Assembly: GCF_003634825.1 (NCBI RefSeq)
Contig: NZ_RBXD01000001.1
Coordinates: 266,001-330,000, forward strand
Direction of reading: 5' to 3'
From: Flavobacterium sp. 123
Lineage (GTDB): Bacteria > Bacteroidota > Bacteroidia > Flavobacteriales > Flavobacteriaceae
DNA: 64,000 nucleotides
Shown: piece by piece, positions 1-9,687 of the stretch
Layout of the letters: the number at the start of each line of letters is the position of its first letter
How positions within the stretch are numbered: the first letter of the stretch is position 1
Program-made: the position numbers and the translations under genes
The notes under the pieces: model-generated
What the model was told of the DNA's origin: nothing
Seen by the model: the letters and a program-made list of their open reading frames with translations, nothing else
Database searches by the model: none

Positions 1-2
1 TT

Positions 3-296
3 CTTTTGGTTTGGAATATTATTGAAAGTATAGCTAAAGGAATTCTAACTTTCAAAATATTTCCCGAAAGCGATATTCCAAGTTATATAACACCGTTTTT
101 CCCTTTAGAGTCTATGTCTAATTTAATTGTTGAACCTTTCTCAAGACTATCTTTAGTAAAAACTATTGGCACTCAAATAGGACTTGAAAATATCAAAGAT
201 TATGATGTTCATTTTTCTACTATTTTAATCGTTTTAACCTGGACTTTCATTTTTATTTCATTATCGATCAAACTACTTAAAAATAGAGATTTATAG
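3..296 (+). CDS. ABC-2 type transporter permease, C-terminal fragment
   Basis: The reading frame is open to the left edge, so this is the 3' end of a longer gene; an internal TTG at 6 is not a convincing start. The visible ~97 residues end in one strongly hydrophobic segment (about residues 68-88, ILIVLTWTFIFISLSI) followed by a short basic tail KLLKNRDL. That final helix and tail resemble the end of ABC-2 family permeases, inner-membrane subunits of ABC exporters, but the diagnostic domain lies outside the window. The stop codon directly abuts the promoter box of the next gene. Other polytopic membrane proteins remain possible. Confidence 0.5.
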   Translation, partial: LLVWNIIESIAKGILTFKIFPESDIPSYITPFFPLESMSNLIVEPFSRLSLVKTIGTQIGLENIKDYDVHFSTILIVLTWTFIFISLSIKLLKNRDL

Positions 297-304
297 TATA
301 TTTG
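297..304 (+). promoter_or_regulatory. -7 promoter box TATATTTG
   Basis: The sequence matches the Bacteroidota sigma-A -7 consensus TAnnTTTG. It starts directly after the permease stop codon and ends 6 bases before the ATG at 311. I see no clear -33 TTG at the right distance. Transcription would begin at or almost at the start codon. Confidence 0.55.
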
Positions 305-310
305 TGAACT

Positions 311-2173
311 ATGAAATCTCTTGGAAAAAAAATATTTTATATTCTCTTGTGCTGTAATTTCTATGTCGTACAGGCACAATATATTACTGTAGATGATTCA
401 AAAACAGCGCAAGAACTTGTATCCGAATTAATACCTAATAATTCCTGCGTTACTGTAAGTGGAGAGAAAATTTCTGGAGATACTAGTCCACTGACAAGCA
501 ATAGTTTTGGTTTTTTCAATCAAAACAGAAGCAGTTTCCCTTTCTCAGAGGGGATTGTTCTGAGCACTTGGTCTAGTGAAAAATCTGTTGGGCCTTTTAT
601 ATCAATTAACAAAGGTGATTCGGAATGGACTGGCGATTCTGATTTAGAATCGGCATTAGGTTTAGTTTCTAATACAACTTACAACGCTACAGCTTTAGAA
701 TTTGACTTTGTACCCACTTCTAGTTTTATTAGTTTTGATTATATATTTGCATCTAATGAGTATCAATATGATTTCCCTTGTAAACACTCCGATGGATTTG
801 CTTTTTTAATAAAAGACATAACTGTATCGCCAAATACTCCTTACACTAATATTGCAAAACTCCCAAATGACACTCCTGTTTCTTCCTTCACCATTCACCC
901 TACTATTAGTTATACAGATTCGTTTGGGATAAATACAAGTTGCGTTTCTGAAAACGAAGCGTTTTTTGGCCAATTAAATACAAATCCAACAAATACAAGC
1001 CCAATAAATTATAGTGGTCAAACCAAAGTTTTAAACGCTCAAACAACTGTAATTCCAAACAACAAATACCATATTAAATTAGTTCTTGCAGATAGTGATA
1101 GTAAATATTGGAATTCTGCAGTTTTCTTGAAAGCAGGAAGTTTTTTATCTAAAATAGATTTAGGAATTAATCGGTTGTTAACTTCTAATAATCCTATTTG
1201 CTATGGCGATTCCTTTTTAATAAACACCAATTTAACAGATCCTTCCTATAGCTTTAAATGGTTTAAAAACGGCAATTCATTACCTATCTTAGGTGAAACT
1301 AGTGCTTCATTATTAGTTACTAATGCTGGAAATTATAGCGTTGAAGTAACAAATAGCAATGACTGTATTACATTTGGCGAAATAAAAATTGAATATTCCT
1401 CAGAGATAAAAACAACTGATATAAATCTTCAAAAGTGTGTTTTTGATGAAAATAAAACAGCAGTTTTTGATTTAACAACAGCAGAAGAAATCATTAAAAG
1501 TATTGATACAAACCTAAATGTTACTGCCTATTATGAAACAAAAACTGGTGAGACTTTATCCAATCAGATTTTAAATCCTAATTTGTATAACAAAATACCA
1601 ACTTCAGATCAAACTGTATACGCATTAGTGAAAAACATTTTTGATTGTAGTCGCATCTTAAATATAAATCTTCACACACTTTCAGGAACTCAAATCAATT
1701 CAACTAACGCTAAATTGCCTATAATTACTGAATTTTCAGGTAATGAAAATTCAGTAGAATTAATTCCCCCAAGCGGAGGAGGTAATTTTGAGTTTTCATT
1801 AGATGGAATGAATTATCAAGTCAATCCTTTATTCTTAAATGTTCCAATGGGGAATTATAACGCCTATATAAAAAATTCAGAAACGTGTGAATACTTAAGC
1901 TTTCCTGTTACTGTCCTTGATTATCCTAGATTTTTTACTCCAAATGGAGATAATTACAATGATTATTGGAAAATAAACAATCTTGATTTATACCCTAATA
2001 CTACCCTATTTGTATACAATCGTTTTGGAAAACTTCTAAAACAACTTTTACCATCTGGAGATGGATGGGACGGCACTTTTAACGGTTTAAACTTACCATC
2101 CGATGACTATTGGTTTACATTAAATCTAGAAGGCACTAAAGAATACAAAGGCCATTTCAGTTTAAAACGATAA
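311..2173 (+). CDS. T9SS type B secreted protein with choice-of-anchor L domain
   Basis: A 620-residue secreted protein. An N-terminal signal peptide (basic start, hydrophobic FYILLCCNFYVV, cleavage near QAQ) is followed by a domain at about residues 55-275 resembling the 'choice-of-anchor L' module (FDYIFASNEYQYDF, DGFAFLIKD). An Ig-like stretch with WFKNG and NAGNYSVEV follows near 320-355. The last ~85 residues form the gliding-motility-associated type B sorting domain (FFTPNGDNYNDYW, GWDGTFNG, DDYWFTL, ending GHFSLKR). Such proteins cross the inner membrane by Sec and the outer membrane by the type IX system. The actual role, adhesin or surface protein, cannot be read from the sequence. 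The next gene encodes a second cargo with an almost identical C-terminus. Confidence 0.85.
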   Translation: MKSLGKKIFYILLCCNFYVVQAQYITVDDSKTAQELVSELIPNNSCVTVSGEKISGDTSPLTSNSFGFFNQNRSSFPFSEGIVLSTWSSEKSVGPFISINKGDSEWTGDSDLESALGLVSNTTYNATALEFDFVPTSSFISFDYIFASNEYQYDFPCKHSDGFAFLIKDITVSPNTPYTNIAKLPNDTPVSSFTIHPTISYTDSFGINTSCVSENEAFFGQLNTNPTNTSPINYSGQTKVLNAQTTVIPNNKYHIKLVLADSDSKYWNSAVFLKAGSFLSKIDLGINRLLTSNNPICYGDSFLINTNLTDPSYSFKWFKNGNSLPILGETSASLLVTNAGNYSVEVTNSNDCITFGEIKIEYSSEIKTTDINLQKCVFDENKTAVFDLTTAEEIIKSIDTNLNVTAYYETKTGETLSNQILNPNLYNKIPTSDQTVYALVKNIFDCSRILNINLHTLSGTQINSTNAKLPIITEFSGNENSVELIPPSGGGNFEFSLDGMNYQVNPLFLNVPMGNYNAYIKNSETCEYLSFPVTVLDYPRFFTPNGDNYNDYWKINNLDLYPNTTLFVYNRFGKLLKQLLPSGDGWDGTFNGLNLPSDDYWFTLNLEGTKEYKGHFSLKR

Positions 2174-2218
2174 AAAAATAACAAAATCATCGTATTTCGT
2201 TATGATGTTTACATTTAC

Positions 2219-2226
2219 TATATTTG
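2219..2226 (+). promoter_or_regulatory. -7 promoter box TATATTTG
   Basis: Perfect TAnnTTTG match 15 bases before the ATG at 2242. A TTTC at about 2195 could be a weak -33. The TTG that would extend the downstream frame to 2224 is the last part of this box, which argues against that extension. Confidence 0.55.
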
Positions 2227-2241
2227 AACATTACAAGAAAT

Positions 2242-5022
2242 ATGAAAATCAATCCTTTTTTTATCAGTCTATTTTTTTTATTGTCAGCACCTACTTTTGC
2301 ACAAAAAGAAGCGGCAATATGGTATTTTGGAGAATATGCTGGACTTGATTTTAATTCTGGCAGTCCCGTAGCGTTAACCAATGGTCAATTATCAACTGAT
2401 GAAGGTTGCACTACTATTTCTGATAAAAATGGGAACTTGCTTTTTTATACTGATGGAACTATTGTATACGATAAAGCACATAATGTTATGCCCAATGGCA
2501 ATGGTCTATTAGGACATCGCTCAAGCACACAATCTGCAATTATTGTACCTAGACCAAACAATCCTAATTTATATTATATTTTCACTGTTGATGAACCAAA
2601 TCCTTATAATGCAGATGATAACAATATAAATGATGTCGACCCTCCTAATAATGGATTAAATTATTCTTTAGTAGATTTAAGACTAAACAATGGATTGGGA
2701 GATATTGTAAGCACCGAAAAAAACATTCCGCTCATAACCTACAATAAAAATGATAGTGAAGAAGTAAAATTTAAATGTTCTGAAAAAGTAACCGCAGTAC
2801 AACATGGAGATGGTGTTTCCTTTTGGGTAATTACGCATTTCATAAACACTTTTTATTCTTTTAAGGTTGGGACATTAGGTATTGATAAAAATCCCGTTAA
2901 AACAGTCACTTCGTTTAACATTCCGATTGGTGGATATAATTATAATGCGATAGGTTATTTAAAAGTATCTCCAAATGGCAGAAAATTAGCTATGGCTAAT
3001 TCATCAACAAGATCAACAAATGAATTAGGCCCAAAAAATAGTGTGATAAGAGATACTGGAAATGTTTTACTTTTTGATTTCAATGCAATTACTGGAACAA
3101 TATCAAATGGCATGAAATTAATTGAAAATTCAAATCCTTATGGACTAGAATTTTCAGCCAAATCAAAAAAAATCTATGTTACTTTAAATAAATACAATAA
3201 TGAAGGGCTCACTATTGGAAGTGAATTACTACAGTTTGATTTAAAAAATTCAAATATAATTGGCTCAAAAAAAATAGTTAATTCCTCTACTAATGTAGCT
3301 GGCGCTTTACAACTTGCAATTGATGAAAAAATATACAGAGCAGGATATCCTAATACAAGTGCAAATACAACCAAATTATCTGTAATAAATAATCCTGAAC
3401 TAGATGGAACTAGCTGTAATTACATCCAAAATGCTATTGATTTAAAATTAAAAATTGCAAAAAAAGGATTACCTCCTTTTATAACTTCTTTTTTTCTTTA
3501 CAGCTTTAGCTATGAATTTAATTGCTTAGGAGATGCTACTCATTTTTTTATTAATACCACCGAAAAAATAGATAGTGTACTTTGGGATTTTGGTGACGGA
3601 ACAACATCTACTGACATAAATGCGTATCATACCTATGCAAATACTGGTGATTATAAAGTTACACTTATAAAGTCAGTCAACGGAGAACTTAGGGAGCCAT
3701 TAGAAAAAACTATTACTATCTATGATACACCAAAAGTTTTAAGTACTCCTTTTAAATTAATACAATGCGACACTCAAGATTCACAACCTACTGATGGATT
3801 AAGTACTTTTAATTTATCTCTTGCAAACGAAGCAATATGTTTAGGCAAAAAAGATTTTGAAGTATATTATTATCACAGTATTAATGACGCAGAAGCTGAT
3901 ATTTCGAACACTAATTCAATACCTATTATATATCAAAATAACATTCCCGACGAACAATTATATGCGAAAGTAATTCAAAATAACGCATCCTGTAGCAACA
4001 TCGGGAGCGTCATTCTGCATGCTAACAAAAACAATTTAATAGCTCCAAGTCCATTACACGGATGTGATATTGATAAAGGGGAAGCTGTATTCAACTTAGA
4101 GCAAAAAAAAGAACTAATAAAGGCCGAATTAAACTTACCTTCAGATGTACGTTTGTTTTTCTATGCTAATGAAAATGATGCTTCTCTTGGAATAAACGAA
4201 CTAGAACAACAATATCCTTCAAGCTCTAAAATAATATTCATAAGAGCCGAAAATAGTGAGGGCTGCTATGGAACAGGACAACTGGAGCTAATTGTAGAAC
4301 CAATACCTAAAATAAAAACCTTAGAAAACAAAATTCTATGTGAAGGAGAATTATCAATAGTTTTAACTCCGGGAATATTGCCTCCTGCACTCATTAATGA
4401 CTTTAGCTATTTATGGTCAACAGGAGAAACAACCCCTTCAATATCTATCAATAAAGAAGGTAATTATAATGTGACCGTTACAAACAAATCAAATTGTTCT
4501 AGTGTAGAAAATTTTGAAGTTACTCTTTCCTATTTAGCAAGAATAAATGATATCATAATAAAAGATTTAAAACCTCAAAACGAGGTATTTGTTGATGTCA
4601 TAAATCCAGATGAATACAAATACATGATTCAATTCCAAAATGGAAGTGCAACAGTTCTTCAAGATTATCCATTTTTTGAGAACATTCCAGGAGGCGTCCA
4701 TGAATTGATCATCGAAAACAATCAAGGTTGTGGTCAAGTAAGAAAACAAATAATTGTACTTCAAGCTCCTACTTTTTTTACTCCAAATGGAGATGGCTAT
4801 AATGACTACTGGAACATAAAGGGTATAAATGCCACTATCGATCAAACTACTTCGATTTATATTTTTGATAGATATGGGAAATTCCTTAAACAATTATCTC
4901 CATCAGGATCTGGATGGGACGGAACTTTTAATAAATTCCCATTACCATCTGATGATTATTGGTATACTGTTAAATTAGAAGGAGGAAGAGAAAGTAAAGG
5001 CCATTTCAGTTTGAAGAGATAA
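2242..5022 (+). CDS. T9SS type B secreted protein with PKD domain
   Basis: About 926 residues. I start it at the ATG at 2242, which begins a clean signal peptide (MKINPFFISLFFLLSAPTFA, cleavage before Q), rather than at the in-frame TTG at 2224, which lies inside the promoter box. The N-terminal ~400 residues resemble beta-propeller-like repeats common in flavobacterial secreted proteins (AIWYFGEYAGLDF, DKNGNLLFYTDG). A PKD domain follows near residue 445 (WDFGDGTTS, HTYANTGDYKVTL), then repeats with Cys and Ig-like features (WSTGETTPS, EGNYNVTV). The C-terminal ~85 residues are a type B sorting domain (FFTPNGDGYNDYW, GWDGTFNK, GHFSLKR). Exported by Sec and T9SS; likely surface-exposed or released. 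Substrate unknown. Confidence 0.85.
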   Translation: MKINPFFISLFFLLSAPTFAQKEAAIWYFGEYAGLDFNSGSPVALTNGQLSTDEGCTTISDKNGNLLFYTDGTIVYDKAHNVMPNGNGLLGHRSSTQSAIIVPRPNNPNLYYIFTVDEPNPYNADDNNINDVDPPNNGLNYSLVDLRLNNGLGDIVSTEKNIPLITYNKNDSEEVKFKCSEKVTAVQHGDGVSFWVITHFINTFYSFKVGTLGIDKNPVKTVTSFNIPIGGYNYNAIGYLKVSPNGRKLAMANSSTRSTNELGPKNSVIRDTGNVLLFDFNAITGTISNGMKLIENSNPYGLEFSAKSKKIYVTLNKYNNEGLTIGSELLQFDLKNSNIIGSKKIVNSSTNVAGALQLAIDEKIYRAGYPNTSANTTKLSVINNPELDGTSCNYIQNAIDLKLKIAKKGLPPFITSFFLYSFSYEFNCLGDATHFFINTTEKIDSVLWDFGDGTTSTDINAYHTYANTGDYKVTLIKSVNGELREPLEKTITIYDTPKVLSTPFKLIQCDTQDSQPTDGLSTFNLSLANEAICLGKKDFEVYYYHSINDAEADISNTNSIPIIYQNNIPDEQLYAKVIQNNASCSNIGSVILHANKNNLIAPSPLHGCDIDKGEAVFNLEQKKELIKAELNLPSDVRLFFYANENDASLGINELEQQYPSSSKIIFIRAENSEGCYGTGQLELIVEPIPKIKTLENKILCEGELSIVLTPGILPPALINDFSYLWSTGETTPSISINKEGNYNVTVTNKSNCSSVENFEVTLSYLARINDIIIKDLKPQNEVFVDVINPDEYKYMIQFQNGSATVLQDYPFFENIPGGVHELIIENNQGCGQVRKQIIVLQAPTFFTPNGDGYNDYWNIKGINATIDQTTSIYIFDRYGKFLKQLSPSGSGWDGTFNKFPLPSDDYWYTVKLEGGRESKGHFSLKR

Positions 5023-5196
5023 AAATTATCAAAAAAAATTATCCCCTATATAGATTTTAATAAATGTTGCTATGATGAGCAAGAAATAATATGTAAAAAA
5101 GACTCATTAAAAAGCTCGACACATTTACTAGGTAATAACTATTCTTGAAAATAATGATTGTATTTTCCTTAGAATTGTATTAAAAAAAGACATAAA

Positions 5197-5222
5197 AAAA
5201 GCCATTCTTTCGAATGGCTTTT
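5197..5222 (-). terminator. Intrinsic terminator after typA
   Basis: An 11-bp perfect stem (AAAAGCCATTC paired with GAATGGCTTTT) with a 4-base loop, followed on the minus strand by a run of T. It lies 17 bases past the typA stop. The bases between 5023 and 5196 hold no gene I can support. Confidence 0.8.
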
Positions 5223-5239
5223 CTAATATAAAAATAGAA

Positions 5240-7036
5240 TTAGAATTTAAATCTTTTTCTATCTGTTTCTGTCAAATATATTTTTCTCAAACGAATAGAT
5301 TTTGGAGTAACCTCAACATATTCATCTTTTTGAATGTACTCTAAAGCTTCTTCAAGAGAGAAAATAATCGGTGGAATAATTCTTGCTTTTTCATCATTTC
5401 CTGAAGAACGAACGTTAGATTGTTTTTTCTCTTTAGTTACGTTTACACACATATCATCACCACGAGAGTTTTCTCCAATTACCTGACCTTCGTAAATTTC
5501 AGCATTTGGTTCAACAAAAAACTTACCACGATCTTGCAATTTATCGATAGAATAAGGAATAGCCTTTCCTTTTTCCATAGAAATCAATGAACCTTTGTTA
5601 CGTCCAGCAATTTCTCCTTTGTAAGGTTCGTATCCTATAAAACGGTGTGCCATAATTGCTTCACCGGCAGTAGCAGTTAACAGTTGATTACGCAATCCGA
5701 TAATTCCACGAGATGGAATATTAAATTTTACAATCATACGGTCACCTTTAGTTTCCATACTCAACATTTCACCTTTACGCAATGTAACGAACTCAACCGC
5801 TCTACCTGAAAGAGTTTCTGGTAAATCAATTGTTAATTCCTCAATTGGTTCACATTTTTTACCATCAATTTCTTTGATGATAACTTGTGGCTGACCAATT
5901 TGTAACTCATACCCTTCTCTTCTCATTGTTTCAATAAGAACAGATAAGTGAAGTACTCCACGACCAAAAACCATAAACTTATCAGCAGAATCAGTTTCAC
6001 CCAATTTCATTGCTAAGTTTTTCTCTAATTCTTTTATCAGTCTTTCTCTAATATGACGAGAAGTTACAAATTTACCTTCTTTACCAAAGAAAGGAGAGTC
6101 ATTGATAGTAAACAACATACTCATCGTAGGCTCGTCAATATCAATAGTTTTTAAACCTTCTGGATTTTCAAAATCAGCAATAGTATCACCAATTTCAAAT
6201 CCTTCAACACCAATAATAGCGCAAATATCACCTGCAATAACTTGTTGTACTTTTTTACGACCAAGTCCTTCAAAAGTATGAAGTTCTTTGATACGGGATT
6301 TAGATATTGTACCATCTCTTTTTACTAATGAGATTGGCATACCTTCGTTAAGAACTCCTCTTTCAAGACGACCAATAGCAATACGACCTGTAAAAGCAGA
6401 GAAATCTAAAGAAGTAATTAGCATTTGTGGTGTTCCTTCAGAAACTTTAGGAGCAGGTACATTTTCAACGACCATATCCAATAATGCTTCAACATTATCC
6501 GTTACGTTTTCCCAATGATCAGACATCCAGTTGTTTTTAGCAGAACCATAAACTGTTGGGAAATCCAACTGCCATTCTTCAGCACCTAATTCAAACATTA
6601 AGTCAAAAACTTTTTCATGAACTTCCTCAGGAGTACAGTTTTCTTTATCAACTTTATTGATAACAACACAAGGTTTTAAACCTAAATCAATAGCTTTTTG
6701 CAGTACGAAACGCGTTTGTGGCATTGGGCCCTCAAAAGCATCAACTAATAGACAAACTCCATCAGCCATATTCAATACACGCTCAACTTCACCACCAAAA
6801 TCGGCGTGACCAGGAGTATCGATAATATTAATTTTTGTTCCTTTGTATACTACAGAAACATTTTTAGAAGTAATAGTAATACCTCTTTCACGCTCTAAGT
6901 CGTTGTTATCAAGAATTAGGTCACCTGTGTTTTCGTTGTCACGAAATAATTGACAGTGATACATAATTTTATCAACCAAAGTGGTTTTACCGTGATCGAC
7001 GTGGGCAATAATTGCAATGTTTCTAATAGATTCCAT
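5240..7036 (-). CDS. typA: Translational GTPase TypA/BipA
   Basis: A 598-residue ribosome-associated GTPase of the EF-G family involved in 50S assembly and stress adaptation. The G domain shows G1 [10 protein letters not shown]3 [14 protein letters not shown] and G4 NKVDKE; domain 2, EF-G-like repeats and the TypA-specific C-terminal domain follow, with normal family length. An in-frame GTG would extend the frame to 7066, but the minus-strand -7 box TACCTTTG at 7056-7063 lies between it and the ATG at 7036. The protein should therefore start [16 protein letters not shown], the usual family start. It is transcribed alone and has its own terminator. Confidence 0.95.
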   Translation of the reverse strand: MESIRNIAIIAHVDHGKTTLVDKIMYHCQLFRDNENTGDLILDNNDLERERGITITSKNVSVVYKGTKINIIDTPGHADFGGEVERVLNMADGVCLLVDAFEGPMPQTRFVLQKAIDLGLKPCVVINKVDKENCTPEEVHEKVFDLMFELGAEEWQLDFPTVYGSAKNNWMSDHWENVTDNVEALLDMVVENVPAPKVSEGTPQMLITSLDFSAFTGRIAIGRLERGVLNEGMPISLVKRDGTISKSRIKELHTFEGLGRKKVQQVIAGDICAIIGVEGFEIGDTIADFENPEGLKTIDIDEPTMSMLFTINDSPFFGKEGKFVTSRHIRERLIKELEKNLAMKLGETDSADKFMVFGRGVLHLSVLIETMRREGYELQIGQPQVIIKEIDGKKCEPIEELTIDLPETLSGRAVEFVTLRKGEMLSMETKGDRMIVKFNIPSRGIIGLRNQLLTATAGEAIMAHRFIGYEPYKGEIAGRNKGSLISMEKGKAIPYSIDKLQDRGKFFVEPNAEIYEGQVIGENSRGDDMCVNVTKEKKQSNVRSSGNDEKARIIPPIIFSLEEALEYIQKDEYVEVTPKSIRLRKIYLTETDRKRFKF

Positions 7037-7055
7037 CTGAGATTTTTTGTGGGTG

Positions 7056-7063
7056 CAAAGGTA
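7056..7063 (-). promoter_or_regulatory. -7 promoter box TACCTTTG for typA
   Basis: Minus-strand TAnnTTTG match 19 bases upstream of the ATG at 7036. It decides the start: a GTG three bases further upstream would not be in the transcript. Confidence 0.5.
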
Positions 7064-7188
7064 CACTTTATTTTGATATAAAAAATCTTTATATAATAGT
7101 TTACATATTGTTAACTATTTAGACGCCTAAATAATCTTTAAAAACAGTGCTTTAAAAAATAAGACTTGAATAATATATAATAATTAAT

Positions 7189-7196
7189 TATATTTG
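7189..7196 (+). promoter_or_regulatory. Promoter: TTG 7166-7168 and TATATTTG
   Basis: A full Bacteroidota-type promoter: -33 TTG, a 20-base spacer, then a perfect TATATTTG. Only 4 bases (ATTA) separate the box from the ATG at 7201, so the transcript is probably leaderless. Confidence 0.6.
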
Positions 7197-7200
7197 ATTA

Positions 7201-8913
7201 ATGAAAAATAAGACCAATCAAATATCTATAATTTATATCCTTATTTCCCTATTTGTGGCTATTATCAGCCATAAATTATTACAAAAATACACCTCTACTT
7301 CTGATTTTTATTTTTTCAACTTTATAAAAGATATTGTATTCATTGTTTTATCAGGATTATTATTCCGATACATTCTTTCTAAGAATGATCAAAAAAATAT
7401 TTCTATTTTCAAAAAATTAAAGAAAACAAATGACGAAATCAAAGAATCGAATGAAAAATATGACATTGTAGCAAAAGCAACTAGTGACACTATTTGGGAT
7501 TGGAAAATTCAAGAAGACCAAATTTCTTGGAACAAAGGAATTGAAAGCGTTTTTGGATACAAAGAATACGAAGTAGGAAACAGCTCTCAATGGTGGTTTG
7601 ACAAAATACATCCAGAAGACAGTATCAAAATGTCTATAAAACTCTATTCCTTTATTGAACAAAAAACAGAAAAATGGCAAGATCAGTATCGTTTTAGATG
7701 CGCAGACAACTCTTATAAATATGTTTTAGATAGAGGATTTTTGTTAAAAGACGAAAACGGAAAGGCCATAAGAATGATTGGAGCAATTCAAGACATTACC
7801 AAACAAAAAGAAGAAGAACAAAGGCTTAAACTCCTTGAAACCGTAATTACACAATCTAAGGACTCTATAGTAATTACCGAAGCGAATTCAAATGAAGGTA
7901 AAATTCCAAATATAATATATGTAAATCCGGCATTTTCTTCTATGTCAGGATATGCATCCGAAGAAATAGTTGGAAAATCTCTTAATATCTTTAATGGAGA
8001 AAACTCAGACACAAATGAGCTCCAAAAGCTATTAAACGCCATCGAACATAAAGAAGAATGTTTATTAGAAACTATTAGCTACAAAAAAAATAAGGAAGAA
8101 TATTGGGTTCGACTCTCTATGATACCTATATACAATATTGAAAATGAACTGTCGCACTGGATTTCAATTCAAAGAGATATTTCAGTAGATAAAAAACAAG
8201 AAAAAGAAAAAGAGCAACTCATCAGAGAGTTAACACAAAACAATAAAGATTTAAAACAATTCTCTTACATTACATCACACAATCTTAGAGCTCCGTTATC
8301 AAATCTTACCGGATTATTAAATCTTATTGAAGACATACCTATTGAAAATGACGAGCTTCAAGAAATACTTGACGGCTTCAACAAATCAACTCACTTATTA
8401 AACGAGACAATAAATGACTTGGTAAAAGTTATCATCATTAAAGACAACCCTTCTATCAAAAAAGAAGAAATTTTACTTAAAGAAGTTTTTGAAAATGTTT
8501 TTAGCCAGCTTAGTTTTCAAATAGAATTATTCAAACCTATCATCAAAATAAACTTTGACAATGTTTCTATCATTAATATAAACAAAGCATACATTGAAAG
8601 TATACTTCTGAATTTACTAACGAACGCTATAAAATACCGCTCTGAAAACAGAAAACTAAAAATAACAATTCACGCCAATCAAGTTGACGATCAAGTTGAG
8701 CTTAGCTTTAAGGACAATGGAATTGGAATTGATTTAGAAAGAAATAAAGACAAAGTCTTTGGACTTTACCAACGATTCCATAATTACCCCGACAGCAAAG
8801 GATTAGGACTTTACCTTGTAAAATCACAAGTTGAAACTATGGGAGGAACTATAAGTATTGAAAGCGAGGTCAACAAGGGAACTGCTTTTACATTAACATT
8901 TAAAAACAAATAA
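7201..8913 (+). CDS. PAS-domain sensor histidine kinase
   Basis: A 570-residue sensor kinase. Two hydrophobic segments near the N-terminus (about residues 9-24 and 40-60) form a membrane anchor with little periplasmic loop. PAS domains follow at about 80-200 (TSDTIWDWKIQ, ending in PAC motif AIQDITKQK) and 205-330 (YVNPAFSSMSGY, ISIQRDIS). The dimerisation helix carries the phospho-acceptor His360 in SHNLRAPLSN, then the ATPase domain (N box LLTNAIKYR, G1 DNGIGID, F box FGLYQRF, G2 KGLGLYL). It autophosphorylates and probably passes the phosphate to the response regulator starting one base after its stop. The signal is unknown; the PAS domains suggest an intracellular cue. Confidence 0.9.
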   Translation: MKNKTNQISIIYILISLFVAIISHKLLQKYTSTSDFYFFNFIKDIVFIVLSGLLFRYILSKNDQKNISIFKKLKKTNDEIKESNEKYDIVAKATSDTIWDWKIQEDQISWNKGIESVFGYKEYEVGNSSQWWFDKIHPEDSIKMSIKLYSFIEQKTEKWQDQYRFRCADNSYKYVLDRGFLLKDENGKAIRMIGAIQDITKQKEEEQRLKLLETVITQSKDSIVITEANSNEGKIPNIIYVNPAFSSMSGYASEEIVGKSLNIFNGENSDTNELQKLLNAIEHKEECLLETISYKKNKEEYWVRLSMIPIYNIENELSHWISIQRDISVDKKQEKEKEQLIRELTQNNKDLKQFSYITSHNLRAPLSNLTGLLNLIEDIPIENDELQEILDGFNKSTHLLNETINDLVKVIIIKDNPSIKKEEILLKEVFENVFSQLSFQIELFKPIIKINFDNVSIININKAYIESILLNLLTNAIKYRSENRKLKITIHANQVDDQVELSFKDNGIGIDLERNKDKVFGLYQRFHNYPDSKGLGLYLVKSQVETMGGTISIESEVNKGTAFTLTFKNK

Positions 8914-8914
8914 T

Positions 8915-9322
8915 ATGTTTGATATAATTCTATGCGTAGATGACGATCCAATAACTCTTATGTTATGCAAAAAAGTGATATCAAAATTATCCTTCGCACA
9001 AGAAATAATAACAGCTCAAAATGGTGAAGAAGCTCTAGCTTATTTTAATACGTTAAAATACAACAAAACAGACAGCCTCTCTAAGAGCCCTCAACTTATT
9101 TTTTTAGACTTAAACATGCCTGTTATGGGAGGTTGGGAATTTTTAGATCTCTTTAATAGCGATGAATTTTCGGAATTTAAATCAACAAAGGTCATTATAC
9201 TGTCGTCAACTATAGACCCTCAAGATTTAGAAAAAGCAAAAACCTATCCTGTGGTAATAGATTTTCTATCAAAGCCAATCAGTCATTCCATGCTTGAATA
9301 CTTAACAAATAAGCTTTCTTAA
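8915..9322 (+). CDS. Single-domain response regulator
   Basis: A 135-residue receiver domain without an output domain (CheY/Spo0F type). Acidic cluster DDDP at residues 9-12, phospho-acceptor Asp65 in FLDLNMPVMGG, Thr/Ser switch in VIILSST and Lys in LSKPIS. Its ATG begins one base after the stop of the PAS kinase, so the two are co-transcribed and almost certainly translationally coupled partners. Without a DNA-binding domain it must act by protein contact or as a phosphorelay intermediate; the free-standing HPt protein at 50939-51283 is one possible partner, which is inference. Confidence 0.9.
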   Translation: MFDIILCVDDDPITLMLCKKVISKLSFAQEIITAQNGEEALAYFNTLKYNKTDSLSKSPQLIFLDLNMPVMGGWEFLDLFNSDEFSEFKSTKVIILSSTIDPQDLEKAKTYPVVIDFLSKPISHSMLEYLTNKLS

Positions 9323-9349
9323 ACACAAAACAAAGAAACAACAACGCAT

Positions 9350-9381
9350 AAAAAAAGCCTTCAAAACTGAAGGCTTTTTTT
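9350..9381. terminator. Bidirectional terminator between response regulator and rpsT
   Basis: Stem AAAGCCTTC / GAAGGCTTT with a 6-base loop, flanked by a run of A on one side and T on the other. It can stop transcripts of the kinase operon (plus) and of rpsT (minus). Confidence 0.8.
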
Positions 9382-9402
9382 ATATTTTATAATTGTATTA
9401 TA

Positions 9403-9654
9403 TTACAATTTAGCAACGTGCTTAGTTAACTTAGATTTTAAGTTAGAAGCTTTGTTATCATGAATGATATTCTTTTTAGCTAATTTATCAATCATAGAGA
9501 TTACATTAGACAACTTAGATGTAGCATCAGCTTTATCAGTAGCTATTCTTAACGCTTTGATAGCATTACGAGTAGTTTTGTGTTGGTATCTATTTAATAC
9601 TCTTCTTTTTTCGTTACTTCTAATTCTCTTTAATGCTGACTTATGATTTGCCAT
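9403..9654 (-). CDS. rpsT: 30S ribosomal protein bS20
   Basis: An 83-residue, strongly basic helical protein of normal bS20 length. It begins MANHKSALKRIRSNEKRR, the typical bS20 N-terminus, and has the conserved YQHKTTRNAIKAL and DKLAKKNIIHDNKA segments. It binds 16S rRNA early in 30S assembly. It lies just downstream of three tRNA-Glu genes on the same strand with no terminator visible between, so part of its expression may come from the tRNA promoter. A bidirectional terminator follows it. Confidence 0.97.
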   Translation of the reverse strand: MANHKSALKRIRSNEKRRVLNRYQHKTTRNAIKALRIATDKADATSKLSNVISMIDKLAKKNIIHDNKASNLKSKLTKHVAKL

Positions 9655-9687
9655 TTTATTATTTTTTTATCTTTTATTATTTTGTTG

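Noticed and set aside
2187..2381. 64-residue minus-strand frame opposite the start of the second T9SS gene
   Set aside because: It is a shadow of the signal-peptide region of 2242-5022.
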